DNA of 64,000 bases, from contig JBFWNY010000013.1 of the NCBI GenBank assembly GCA_050250815.1, forward strand, positions 32,076-96,075, read 5' to 3'. The notes under the pieces were generated by a model. The model was not told where the DNA came from. It did no database searches and worked only from the letters and a program-made list of their open reading frames with translations. This stretch comes from JAEUMD01 sp050250815. Its GTDB lineage: Bacteria; Pseudomonadota; Alphaproteobacteria; Rhizobiales; Hyphomicrobiaceae. Shown here piece by piece: positions 43,178-52,623 of this stretch. Made by a program: the position numbers and the translations under genes. Each line of letters starts with the position of its first letter. Positions within the stretch are counted from its first letter, which is position 1.

Positions 43178-45445
43178 ATGTCTGAGGGCGGACAGATGAG
43201 CGAAGGGGGCGGGGCGTTCAGCCTCGACAGGGCGTTGTCCGCCCTGCGCCGCCGCCTGCGCATCGTCATCGCCGCTCCCATCGTCATTGCCGCTCTCACG
43301 AGTGCTGTCGTGGTCGCACTGCCGAACCGCTTCGATGCATCTGCAATCGTGCAGATCGATCCGCGCAAGAAGACGATCTCCAACCTCGAAAGTGTTCTCT
43401 CCGAACTCAAGGCGGACACGGCGACGGTCGAGAGCGAGGTGGAGATCATCCGCTCGCGCGCCATCGCCCTCAAGGTGATCGATATCCTCAACCTGCGCAA
43501 CGACCGGGAGTATTCGCGCCCATCGCTTACCAGCCGCATCATGGCGACGCTGGGTTTGAAGGACGAGGAACTGCCCGAGCCGATACCACCGCCGTCGCAA
43601 CAGGGGCCGACCGTCAACCGCGATCCCATCACCGGCCTGCTCGGTCCCAACGAGCCCGGAAAGACGCGGCCCATTCGCGACGAGGTCGCGGTCGCCTTCT
43701 CCGAGCGGCTGAAGGTCACGCGCGTGCGCAACACGCTGCTGATCGATATCCGCTTCTCTGCCAGCGAAGCGGAGCAGGCGGCGCGCATCGCCAACACCAT
43801 TGCCGAGGTCTATCTCAACGAGCAGCTGCGCACAAAGCAGGACGTGGCGGGCCACGCCTCGCGTCTGCTCGAAGAGCGGCTGACTTCGCTGCGCGCGGAA
43901 GTGAATTCCGCCGAGCAGCGCATCACGCAGTTCAAGGCCGACCACGGCATCTTCGACGTCGAGGGCCAGATCCTGGGCGAGAAGCAGATGGCGCGCCTGA
44001 TGGAACAGACGGTGGCGGCACGTAACACGACGGCGGAGGCACGCGCACGCTTCGAGCTCGTCAAGCGGCTGGCATCCAACGGCGACAACGGCGCCGGCAT
44101 CGCAGATGTACTGCAGAGCCACACCGTGCGGCTGCTGAAGGAGCAGCTCGCAAAGGCCACCGGACGCGAGGCGGAGCTCGCCACGCGTTACGGCCACCGC
44201 CATCCAGATATGCAGAAGGTTCAAGCTGAGGTGCGAGAGGCCAGGGCGCAGGTTGACGCCGAGATCGCCCGCCTCGTAACCAACACGCGCAACGAGTACG
44301 AGGTTGCCGCCGCCCGCGAGAAGGAGCTTCAGCAAAGCCTCGAAACGGTAAAGAGCACCGATGCGACATCGAAGGAAGCGACCGTAAAGCTCAAGGAGTT
44401 GACGCGCGATGCGGAGACCAGCAAGGCGCTCTACGAAGCTCTCCTCTCCCGCTACAAGCAGACCATCGAGACGCAAAGCCTTCAGCTGCCCGACGCCCGG
44501 ATCGTCGAGCAGGCAGATGCCCCCCTGTTCCCCGCATCACCCAAGCGCAAGCAGATCGTTGTCATCGCCACCTTCGGCGGCCTGGGCCTGGGCATCGCGC
44601 TCGCGCTGCTTCTCGAGTTCATGACCCTGGGTATCGGACGGCCGGAGGATGTGGAGCGCATTTTCGAACTCGCGCACCTTTCCTCGCTGCCGGCGACCGC
44701 ACCGTCAGAAGCCGCGACGGGCGACCCGCTCCACGCCATTCGCCTGATGGTCGCCGAGCCGCACAGCTCCTTCGCGGAAGCCATCCGCGCGCTCCGCCGT
44801 GAGGTCGACGTGCGGCGCACGGCCGATGCTCCGCGCATCGTGCAAATCACATCCAGCCTTCCGAACGAAGGTTCGAGCGTGGTCGCATCCAATCTTGCTC
44901 ACCACTATGCCATGACCGGCGCACGGGTGCTTCTGGTCGATACCGACATGCGCCGCGCACACTTGACGCGGATGCTCGCTGCCTCCCGCCAGATCGGTCT
45001 CGCCGAAGTCATTGCCAGCAACATTCCGGTCGAGCAGGCGATCCTGAGTGACATGTCGACGGGGCTCCATTTCCTGCCCTCTATCGGACCCGCACCCACA
45101 CTGCGTTCCCCGCCCGAGCTCCTTGCTGCGGTCGCCACGACGCAGGTCCTTGGCCGCCTCAAGGCGCAATTCGACGTCATCGTTCTGGATTGCCCGCCAC
45201 TGCTGCCGGTCATCGACAGCCGCATCGTCGGCGATCATGCAGATCAGATCGTCTTCATCATGTCTTGGCGCAGCACGGCCAAGCAAATGGCGCGGCGCGC
45301 GCTCGCAAGCCTCGGATTCAATCAGCGCAAGCTCGTGGGCGTGGTCGTCACTCGCGTCGACCCCGACGTGCTTGCCGACAGCCCTGAAATGGCCGGGCTC
45401 GAAAGAAGCGCTTCGCCCGCGCAAGCCTGGAGGCGAGCCGCATGA
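43178..45445 (+). CDS. Polysaccharide co-polymerase fused to BY-kinase-like ATPase (Wzz/Wzc-like)
   Basis: 755 residues. Wzz region with a membrane helix near residue 30 and long coiled coil (about 220-430), second membrane helix near 465, then a P-loop ATPase domain (about 545-740). Walker A is altered: positions 562-567 read P-N-E-G-S-S, where active BY-kinases have G-E-G-K-S/T, so the nucleotide-binding lysine is missing. Walker A' (D588-T-D590-x-R592) and Walker B (LDCPP, Asp671) remain. The C-terminus lacks a tyrosine cluster. It probably controls chain length, with weak or no kinase activity. Confidence 0.9.
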   Translation: MSEGGQMSEGGGAFSLDRALSALRRRLRIVIAAPIVIAALTSAVVVALPNRFDASAIVQIDPRKKTISNLESVLSELKADTATVESEVEIIRSRAIALKVIDILNLRNDREYSRPSLTSRIMATLGLKDEELPEPIPPPSQQGPTVNRDPITGLLGPNEPGKTRPIRDEVAVAFSERLKVTRVRNTLLIDIRFSASEAEQAARIANTIAEVYLNEQLRTKQDVAGHASRLLEERLTSLRAEVNSAEQRITQFKADHGIFDVEGQILGEKQMARLMEQTVAARNTTAEARARFELVKRLASNGDNGAGIADVLQSHTVRLLKEQLAKATGREAELATRYGHRHPDMQKVQAEVREARAQVDAEIARLVTNTRNEYEVAAAREKELQQSLETVKSTDATSKEATVKLKELTRDAETSKALYEALLSRYKQTIETQSLQLPDARIVEQADAPLFPASPKRKQIVVIATFGGLGLGIALALLLEFMTLGIGRPEDVERIFELAHLSSLPATAPSEAATGDPLHAIRLMVAEPHSSFAEAIRALRREVDVRRTADAPRIVQITSSLPNEGSSVVASNLAHHYAMTGARVLLVDTDMRRAHLTRMLAASRQIGLAEVIASNIPVEQAILSDMSTGLHFLPSIGPAPTLRSPPELLAAVATTQVLGRLKAQFDVIVLDCPPLLPVIDSRIVGDHADQIVFIMSWRSTAKQMARRALASLGFNQRKLVGVVVTRVDPDVLADSPEMAGLERSASPAQAWRRAA

Positions 45446-47001
45446 ACCCAGATCGCGCCACCACTTTCGAGACTTCAGGCCAGCCGTGGCCCACGTCCCG
45501 TTTCCATTCGAGGCCCGCTGCAATGACTGCAACATCGGCTCCTCCTCCCGTATCGCTCGGCGATGCGACAACCGGCTCCGCCAACGGGGACCGCGCGACG
45601 GCGACGCTGTCGCGTACCGTCGCCGTCGACCTCGTCGCATTCGCGGATGTCGCGGCCATCGTCGTTGGCGCGATGATCCCGGCAGCAATTTTCGGAACCG
45701 CCAGTTCATCCATCGGCTGGACGATCCCGATGCAGTCGGCCGTTGTCGCAGGCTTCATCGGCTACCTGTGTCTGCGCGACGCTGGACTTTACGATCAATC
45801 GCGCCTGCACGACTTGCCATCCAATCCGAGCCGTCTCGCGATCGCCGTCATCATCGCCGTCGTCTGCGTCGTCGGCCTGGGCGTGCCAGCTAAGCAAATC
45901 GAGGGACAGGTGATCGCCTGGTACGCAACCTGGGCGGTTTCGAGTTTCACTGCCATGCTGGCGTTCCGGCAGATCGCCCGGCGCGTGCTCGCACGCCTCG
46001 CCTCTGCCGGCCGCTTCGACAGAAGGTTCGCCGTATTCGGCTCCGGCACCATCGCCCGGCGTGTACAGGAGGAGCTTGATGACGGCCCGGTCGGGATCCG
46101 CTTCGCCGGCGCCTTCGATGACCGGCTTGAGACCTCACGGCTCGACGCGGGCGGCATCGCCGCCACCGGCACGCTGGCCGATCTCATCGATCGCGCTGAG
46201 CGCGAGGAGATCGACGACATTCTGATCGCGCTTCCGGCCTCCGCCCACGGCCGGATTGCGGGCATCGTGCGGACTCTCGAGCGTGCACCGTGCAACGTAC
46301 ACATCGTCACTCACATCGCCAGTGACCTCATGGCGGACGCCGCCGACCTCACCGTGTCGCGCATCGGCTCCGTCGGGGTGATCGACGCCAAGCGCAAGCC
46401 GCTCGCCGACTGGTCACCGATCGTGAAGCGCGTCGAGGACATCGTCATTGCGTGTGCTGCACTCGTGGTCGCAGTACCGATTCTCGCCGTTGCCGCCATC
46501 GCCATCAAGCTCGAGAGCGAGGGGCCCGTCATCTATCGCCAGCGCCGCCGTGGCCTCAACCGCCGCACATTCGACGTGCTGAAGCTGCGCACACTTTCGG
46601 TAACGGAGGCGGACGGCGAAGTGAGACAGGTCGAGCAGGGTGATACGCGCGTCACTCGGGTCGGCGCTCTGCTTCGGCGCACGAGCATCGACGAGCTGCC
46701 TCAGCTAGTCAACGTGCTGCGCGGTGAGATGTCAATCGTCGGTCCGCGCCCGCATGCGCTCGTCCACGACGACCAGTTCTCCGAGCTGCTCGAAGATTAC
46801 GCGAACCGCCACCAGGTCAAGCCGGGGATCACCGGGCTCGCTCAGGTCAACGGCCTGCGCGGACAGACCGAGACGGTCGACAAGATCAAGGCGCGCGTCG
46901 ATTGCGACATGGCCTACGTCAAGAGCTGGTCCCTATGGCTCGACCTGGAGATCATCTGGCGTACCGTGGCGATCGTAGTCATGGGCCGGAATGCGTATTG
47001 A
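45442..47001 (+). CDS. Initiating sugar transferase (WbaP/ExoY-like polyprenyl-phosphate hexose phosphotransferase)
   Basis: 519 residues. Four or five N-terminal membrane helices, a Rossmann-like domain (RFAVFGSGTIARRVQEEL), a fifth helix near residue 335, then the catalytic sugar-transferase domain with KLRTL, the R-R-T-S-I-D-E-L-P-Q-L-x-N-V-L signature, and GPRPH. It transfers the first sugar phosphate to undecaprenyl phosphate, starting repeat-unit synthesis. ATG 45442 overlaps the co-polymerase stop by 4 nt. Confidence 0.93.
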   Translation: MNPDRATTFETSGQPWPTSRFHSRPAAMTATSAPPPVSLGDATTGSANGDRATATLSRTVAVDLVAFADVAAIVVGAMIPAAIFGTASSSIGWTIPMQSAVVAGFIGYLCLRDAGLYDQSRLHDLPSNPSRLAIAVIIAVVCVVGLGVPAKQIEGQVIAWYATWAVSSFTAMLAFRQIARRVLARLASAGRFDRRFAVFGSGTIARRVQEELDDGPVGIRFAGAFDDRLETSRLDAGGIAATGTLADLIDRAEREEIDDILIALPASAHGRIAGIVRTLERAPCNVHIVTHIASDLMADAADLTVSRIGSVGVIDAKRKPLADWSPIVKRVEDIVIACAALVVAVPILAVAAIAIKLESEGPVIYRQRRRGLNRRTFDVLKLRTLSVTEADGEVRQVEQGDTRVTRVGALLRRTSIDELPQLVNVLRGEMSIVGPRPHALVHDDQFSELLEDYANRHQVKPGITGLAQVNGLRGQTETVDKIKARVDCDMAYVKSWSLWLDLEIIWRTVAIVVMGRNAY

Positions 47002-47095
47002 GGCTGGGCTGAGCGATGACGCGGCGGCATTACCGGGCAGTTGACAAAGCGATGCGGATGCCGCACGCGCCGATTTGCCGGACGGAGTGCTCACG

Positions 47096-48475
47096 ATGAG
47101 GAGCACGCGGCTCGCCATCCCCATTCCGATCCTGCTTGTCGTGATCAGCTTCCTCTGTCCGACGGAGTTCTCGCTCTACCTTGGCGGTCTGCGGCTGCCG
47201 CCGCACCGCGTGGCTCTTCTCCTGCTCCTGCCCCTCGCCCTGTTCCGCATGATTTCGGCCAGGGACCAGCGCATCCGCATCTTCGACGTGCTGATTCTGC
47301 TCTACGGCCTGTCGGCGGTGACGGTCTACTGGCTGCACACGGGGCAGGAAGGCTTCGTCTATGGTGGGTCGCTGGCTCTGGAGGCACTCGGTGGCTACTT
47401 CATCGCGCGCGCCTTCGTGCGTACCAGAGAACAGCTTGTCGCCAGCCTCAAGATCGTGATGGCCGCAATCCTGTGCGCGGCGTTCGTCGCCCTGCCCGAG
47501 ACGTTGCTGGGGCAGCTCTTCACCCACGATCTTCTGAAGTCGCTGACTGGCTATGCGCATCCCACCAGCGTCGAGACCCGGCTCGGCCTGACGCGCGCAT
47601 ACGGCACGTTCGATCATCCCATTCACTACGGAACATTTTGCGCCGCGTTGTTCGCGCTGTTCTGGTACGCCGAGCTGCACCATACGCGCCGCCATGTACG
47701 CGCCGGCATGGTCGGAGCAGCCACGTTTCTGGGTCTATCGTCTGCGCCGATGCTCTGCCTTGGCCTCCAGGGCGGGATGCTCGTTTGGGACAAGGCAACA
47801 CGGCGGATCCAGGCGCGCGGCATGCTCACGCTGGCCGCCATCGCCGGCCTCTATCTCGGCATGTCTCTGGTGGCCACACGCACGCCCATCGAGTTCATCG
47901 CGACCGGTATGACGCTCGATCCATGGACGGGCTTCTATCGGCTGCAGATCTGGACGCACGGCATGGAGAACGTGTTCGCCAACCCGTGGATCGGCATCGG
48001 CCTCAACGACTGGGCGCGCCCGTGGTGGATGATCTCAGATACCGTGGACGCGTTCTGGCTGGTCATCGCCATGCGCCAGGGGATTCCGTCGTTCCTAATT
48101 CTCGCCATGGGCATCGCGCTCCTCGCCCGCGGCGTGCTCAAGCGGCGTCACCGCCACGCCGATCCGCACGTGCGCAGAATTGCGCTCGGCTGGATGATGT
48201 CCTTGATCGCTCTCTCGCTCGTCGGGGCGACCGTGCATTACTGGAACGTGCTGCACGCCTACTACTTCTTCTTCCTCGGCCTGGGCGGCTGGATTGCCGA
48301 TCCGGCGCGCGCGCAGCTCGCAAGCTTCCGCGACCGCGCAGTTTCGGGCCGGAGCGCGAAGAAGGCCGTGTCCGCCGGTCGGCAGCCCATTGCGCCGCTG
48401 GGTCGTCCCTACCCTCAGCCAGGATTGGGGACCGGTATCGCCATGCCACCGCTTCAGGCACATGCCAGCGCGTAG
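47096..48475 (+). CDS. O-antigen ligase-like / exopolysaccharide polymerase (Wzy-type) membrane protein
   Basis: 459 residues with about ten membrane helices and a large central periplasmic loop (FYRLQIWTHGMENVFANPWI, then GIGLNDWARPW), the layout of the O-antigen ligase/Wzy polymerase group. In a locus with flippase, co-polymerase and export genes, the polymerase role is more likely than ligation to lipid A. ATG 47096 is chosen with GGAG 8 nt upstream; TTG 47075 is possible. C-terminal tail is Arg/Pro-rich. Confidence 0.82.
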   Translation: MRSTRLAIPIPILLVVISFLCPTEFSLYLGGLRLPPHRVALLLLLPLALFRMISARDQRIRIFDVLILLYGLSAVTVYWLHTGQEGFVYGGSLALEALGGYFIARAFVRTREQLVASLKIVMAAILCAAFVALPETLLGQLFTHDLLKSLTGYAHPTSVETRLGLTRAYGTFDHPIHYGTFCAALFALFWYAELHHTRRHVRAGMVGAATFLGLSSAPMLCLGLQGGMLVWDKATRRIQARGMLTLAAIAGLYLGMSLVATRTPIEFIATGMTLDPWTGFYRLQIWTHGMENVFANPWIGIGLNDWARPWWMISDTVDAFWLVIAMRQGIPSFLILAMGIALLARGVLKRRHRHADPHVRRIALGWMMSLIALSLVGATVHYWNVLHAYYFFFLGLGGWIADPARAQLASFRDRAVSGRSAKKAVSAGRQPIAPLGRPYPQPGLGTGIAMPPLQAHASA

Positions 48476-48536
48476 CGGCGCGCCCACCCGATATTGCGCA
48501 ACTGCACGGGCGCGGACTGTTGTCAGCTATCGTGTG

Positions 48537-49745
48537 TCAGGCTGCTCGCCGCAGAACCGCAATGTCGCGACCATGACGCGTACCCAGCGTCGTCAGCGCT
48601 TCCGCAATGAGAGCGGCCTTCGCATCCCAGGTCTCGCCCGCTATGCGCTGACGCGCCGCGGTTGCGTCATAGCTCGAGCTCAGCGACCGGCGGATCGCAC
48701 CGCTAAAGCTTTCCCCGTCGTGCGCAACGGTCACAAGATCGCGCCAGCCGTCCAGCGCGTCGAAGTCCGTCGTTACGACAGGCCGGCCGGAAGCCAGGTA
48801 CTCCTTGAGCTTGATCGGATTGCACGCCTTGATCCAATCACTCCGGTTCCACGGCATGATCAGGCAATCGACGGCGGCCATGTAGCGAGCCACGTCCTCA
48901 TAGGGCTTGCGACCGAGGAAGCGGACATTGGGCAGCTCACACCAGCCATCGGGCAGCGATGACCCGCCGACCATAACGAACGTCACATCGGGCATGCTGC
49001 GCGCGACATTCAGAAGCAATGGCGGATCGAACGTGTGCGCGTCGATGCCCCCAACGAAGCCGACACGCGGGTGTGGCAGTCCCAGCATGTCGGCGGGATC
49101 ACCGTGTTGTGCATGCGATGCAGCGACAAAGCGCTCGACATCAACCCCGTGGGTGACGAGAAGCCCCGCCCGTACCTCGGCGCGCTCGGCCGCCATGAGC
49201 TGCGGCGAGGCGTAGACGACGAGATCGGCGCGCTGTTTCAGCCGTGCGATCTGCCCGGCGACAATCGACGAATCGGCCTCTGGAAATGCCTCGAAGCGAT
49301 CGGTCCGCTGAAGCACGACCTGCCTGGCGCCAAGCCTTTCGACGAGACCGGCGCCTGCCGGACAGTGCACCCACAGCAGAGGCCGACGGATACCGGCACG
49401 AGCCGCGGCCAGCCTGATCTGAGGCGCGACCGCCCAGTTCGAAAGCCGCTGGCCGAGCGAGCCGGGGACGGCCGCCGGCGAGAACACCCAGAAATTTCCT
49501 TCGACACGCACGACCCCGCGACCGAGGCTCTTGAGCTTGCGTGCGATACGCGTGGCGAACAGCCTCTTGTCCGAGATGCTGGGCATGCGCACGCCAAGAG
49601 AGTTGACGAACAGCACGGGCCAGCGCTCGGCGAGACGGCGCATGATCTGGAAATCGAAGTGGCCACGATTGTGGTACCACCAGTCCTCGCCGCCAATGCA
49701 GATGATGCCGTCGAAAGGGGCCGACCGCTCTTGCATTAATCCCAT
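48537..49745 (-). CDS. Glycosyltransferase, GT4-like (TuaH type)
   Basis: 402 residues. N-terminal GGEDWWYHNRGHFDFQIMRRLAER, then acceptor-side WVHCPAG, a donor-side Rossmann half starting RVGFVGGIDAHTFD, and the GT-B sugar-nucleotide loop around KLKEYLASGRPVVTTDFDAL. It resembles TuaH-like glycosyltransferases. It faces away from the other cluster genes. ATG 49745 is taken; GTG 49805 and ATG 49736 are alternatives without a decisive ribosome site. Confidence 0.82.
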   Translation of the reverse strand: MGLMQERSAPFDGIICIGGEDWWYHNRGHFDFQIMRRLAERWPVLFVNSLGVRMPSISDKRLFATRIARKLKSLGRGVVRVEGNFWVFSPAAVPGSLGQRLSNWAVAPQIRLAAARAGIRRPLLWVHCPAGAGLVERLGARQVVLQRTDRFEAFPEADSSIVAGQIARLKQRADLVVYASPQLMAAERAEVRAGLLVTHGVDVERFVAASHAQHGDPADMLGLPHPRVGFVGGIDAHTFDPPLLLNVARSMPDVTFVMVGGSSLPDGWCELPNVRFLGRKPYEDVARYMAAVDCLIMPWNRSDWIKACNPIKLKEYLASGRPVVTTDFDALDGWRDLVTVAHDGESFSGAIRRSLSSSYDATAARQRIAGETWDAKAALIAEALTTLGTRHGRDIAVLRRAA

Positions 49746-49974
49746 CGCCTTCTGCCGATCCGCTGGGTGCCGGCTTCTCGCCGGATCAGGTCGAGATTTT
49801 TCCACCGCGGCATTAATCTTCTCTAAGCGTCCCGGCGAGCCGAACGGGCTTTTTGTGGGTCTCTGAGGGTGATCAGATGTCGGCCATTCCTTAAGGGCCG
49901 ATTAGTCGCGACCTGATAGAATTTTGACCAGTTTAGGCGGGCCGCGCGCGGCTACATGGAGGACGGCGGCAGCA

Positions 49975-50985
49975 ATGGACTGCGGCGACAGACCCGAGGT
50001 CTCGATTCTGATCGTGTCTTACAACACGCGGAAGCTGACGCTTGCCGCGCTCGACTCGGTCGTGCGCGAGACGGCGGTGGCGCATGAGATCATCGTCGTC
50101 GACAACGCCTCGACCGACGGCTCCGCCGCTGCCATCGCCGCCCATCCCTCAAAACCCCGGCTTATCGCGCTCGATGAAAACATCGGCTTCGGCCCGGCCA
50201 ACAATCTGGCCGCACGGAAGGCGCGGGCCGACCATATTCTTCTGCTCAACCCCGATACCGTCGTGCTCTATCACGCGATCGACCGACTGCTTGAGTTCGC
50301 CCACCAGCATCCGCAGGCGATGATCTGGGGTGGCCGCACGCTGTTCCCGGACGGCACGCTCAACCCGTCTTCGTGCTGGCAGCGCATCACGTTGTGGAAC
50401 CAATTCTGCCGCACCTCGGGCTTGACTGGGCTGTTCCCCGATTCACCGCGCTTCAACGGCGAGGCGATGGCCGGATGGGCCCGTGACACCGTACGCGAAG
50501 TCGACATCGTGTCGGGCTGCTTCCTTATGTTGCGCCGCGCCTTTTGGCGCGATCTCGGCGGCTTCGATCCAGCCTTCTTCATGTATGGAGAGGAGGCCGA
50601 CCTCTGCCTGCGGGCACGTCGCCTCGGCGCGCAGCCCATGGTCACCCCGCATGCCACCATCATCCATCTGGGTGGCGCCTCGGAGGCCACGCGCGCGGGC
50701 AAGATGATAAAGCTGCTCGCAGCCAAGGTCTCGCTCGTCGACCGCCACATGCATGGCATCGAGCGGATCACCACCCGCGCCGTTCTCCGCTTGTGGCCGC
50801 TGACAAGGTTGATCGCGATGAGCGTTGCAGCCCGTGTCAAGGGCCGCGAAGACTATGCCAGATCGGCGGCAGCCTGGCGCGACGTCTGGAAGGCGCGGCC
50901 CACGTGGCGCCACGGGTATGCGGCGGCGACCGGAGAAGCCGCAGGATCAACCTATGGTCGGCCGCAGGCGCTGCCACAGCATTAG
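49975..50985 (+). CDS. Glycosyltransferase family 2 (rhamnosyltransferase-like)
   Basis: 336 residues. GT-A fold start VSILIVSYNTRKLTLAALDS, metal-binding DXD-like region LLLNPDTVV, and C-terminal MYGEEADLCLRARRLG, all typical of GT2 rhamnosyl-type enzymes. ATG 49975 follows GGAGG (11 nt). The flippase gene follows on the same strand 55 nt later. It would add a sugar to the lipid-linked repeat on the cytoplasmic face. Confidence 0.9.
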   Translation: MDCGDRPEVSILIVSYNTRKLTLAALDSVVRETAVAHEIIVVDNASTDGSAAAIAAHPSKPRLIALDENIGFGPANNLAARKARADHILLLNPDTVVLYHAIDRLLEFAHQHPQAMIWGGRTLFPDGTLNPSSCWQRITLWNQFCRTSGLTGLFPDSPRFNGEAMAGWARDTVREVDIVSGCFLMLRRAFWRDLGGFDPAFFMYGEEADLCLRARRLGAQPMVTPHATIIHLGGASEATRAGKMIKLLAAKVSLVDRHMHGIERITTRAVLRLWPLTRLIAMSVAARVKGREDYARSAAAWRDVWKARPTWRHGYAAATGEAAGSTYGRPQALPQH

Positions 50986-51040
50986 CCGGACCTGCCTCGC
51001 CGCCGCCGACGCACCGCCGCACTCCAAACCGATCGGAACG

Positions 51041-52573
51041 ATGTCTGAAGCGCCCGCACAACCCTTGCACCGCGCCACCGACGCCCCTGAGCAGCGCTCT
51101 CCGTCGCTGTCGGCGCGCGTCGCCGGACAGGGCCTGATCGTGATCGGCGGCCACATCGGCGCACAGGCGCTGTCGTTCGCACGCAACGCAATCCTCGCGC
51201 ACTGGCTGTCCAAGGGCGACTTCGGCATCGCCGCAGCCATCGTGATGCTGCTGCAGATCGTCGACACCCTCAGCGACGTCGGTGCCGACCGCCTCATTCT
51301 CCAGGCGGAAGACGGCGACAACCCGCGGCTGGTCGCGACGGCCCACGCCACGCTGATCGCGCGCGGCTTCATCACCGCGATCGTCATTCTCGCTCTTGCA
51401 TATCCGATGGCCGTGATGCTCGGCGTGCCGCAAGCGGCCTGGGCTTTCGCAGTGGTTGCGGTGGTGCCGGCCATCAAGGGGTTCATGCACCTCGACTCCC
51501 GGCGCGCGCAGCGGCAATTGAATAATCGACCACAGATGCTGATCGAGCTTGCACCGCAGATCGTTTCGGCGCTGCTCGTCGTCCCGGCACTGCTCATCGT
51601 GGAGAGCTATGCGGCCATCGTGCTCGTCACGTTCGGTCAGGCGCTGGCCGCGCTTGCCGTCTCGCATCTCCTGGCGGAGCGGCGCTACGCGATTTCACTC
51701 GAACGCCAGTACCTCGACAGGTTGATCGCCTTTGGATGGCCCATCTGGGCGAGCGCCTTCCCGCTCGTCGCCGTCTACCAGGGCGACCGCATGCTGATCG
51801 GCGCGTTCCTGGGGGTCGAGGCGCTTGCCAGCTATACCGCCGCCTTCATGCTGACGATGGTCCCGGCGCTCGTCGCGGGCAAGCTCAGCCAGTCGCTAAT
51901 GCTGCCGCTGCTCGCCGAAGCCCGCCGCGACATCAAGGCGTTCCGCGACCGCTTCGCTATCATGGCGGAAGCGACCATCGTCATGTCTGCCGTCTACCTC
52001 GCGGGCTTCCTCGTCGCCGGACCCACCGTGCTCGAATTGGCCTTCGGCAAGGCGTACGCGGGCCTCGACGCCGTCGTGGCTCTACTCTCGCTGATGTGGT
52101 CGTTACGCATGGCCCAGGCTGTTGCCGGCATGGCGATCATGGCGCAGGGCGAGACGCGCCCGCTCCTGCTTGCGGGGCTTGTGCGTGCCGGCGGATTGCT
52201 GCTCGCCTTCATCGCGCTTGCCACCGGACATGGCCTTGTCGGCGCCGCCGCCGCCAGCGCCGCCTCCGAGACGATTTCCATGCTCTATATGCTGCGTTGT
52301 CTCGAGCACAGTGGAACCGGCGCGGGCATGCCGGGACTGGGCACGCTGATGCTGCGCTACACTTTGCTGCTCGTGCCGACCGCCGCGCTAGCACTTCCGT
52401 TCGCGCTGGAAGCGGCCAGCGGTCCGGGCCTTGGCCATACTGCCGTCTATACAATGGCAGCACTGGTCGCGCTGACATTGGCCGCGCCACTCGGACTGCC
52501 GCAATTGCGCCGGCGGCTGATGGAATACGTTGTGCCGCGCCTGCTTGCGCCCCGCGGCCGCAGCATGGCCTGA
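51041..52573 (+). CDS. Lipid-linked oligosaccharide flippase (Wzx/MOP family)
   Basis: 510 residues, twelve to fourteen membrane helices. First helices LIVIGGHIGAQALSFARNAILA, then VGADRLILQ, GFMHLDSRRAQRQ, and a Lys/Arg-rich C-terminus. This is the polysaccharide-specific MOP group (Wzx/PST). It would flip the undecaprenyl-linked repeat unit across the inner membrane for polymerisation. ATG 51041 is the first start that precedes the conserved part; the frame extends upstream without support. Confidence 0.9.
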   Translation: MSEAPAQPLHRATDAPEQRSPSLSARVAGQGLIVIGGHIGAQALSFARNAILAHWLSKGDFGIAAAIVMLLQIVDTLSDVGADRLILQAEDGDNPRLVATAHATLIARGFITAIVILALAYPMAVMLGVPQAAWAFAVVAVVPAIKGFMHLDSRRAQRQLNNRPQMLIELAPQIVSALLVVPALLIVESYAAIVLVTFGQALAALAVSHLLAERRYAISLERQYLDRLIAFGWPIWASAFPLVAVYQGDRMLIGAFLGVEALASYTAAFMLTMVPALVAGKLSQSLMLPLLAEARRDIKAFRDRFAIMAEATIVMSAVYLAGFLVAGPTVLELAFGKAYAGLDAVVALLSLMWSLRMAQAVAGMAIMAQGETRPLLLAGLVRAGGLLLAFIALATGHGLVGAAAASAASETISMLYMLRCLEHSGTGAGMPGLGTLMLRYTLLLVPTAALALPFALEAASGPGLGHTAVYTMAALVALTLAAPLGLPQLRRRLMEYVVPRLLAPRGRSMA

Positions 52574-52623
52574 CGCGAAGCTGCCTCGACCTTCACAGCT
52601 GTGATCCAACAACGAGAGAAGTG

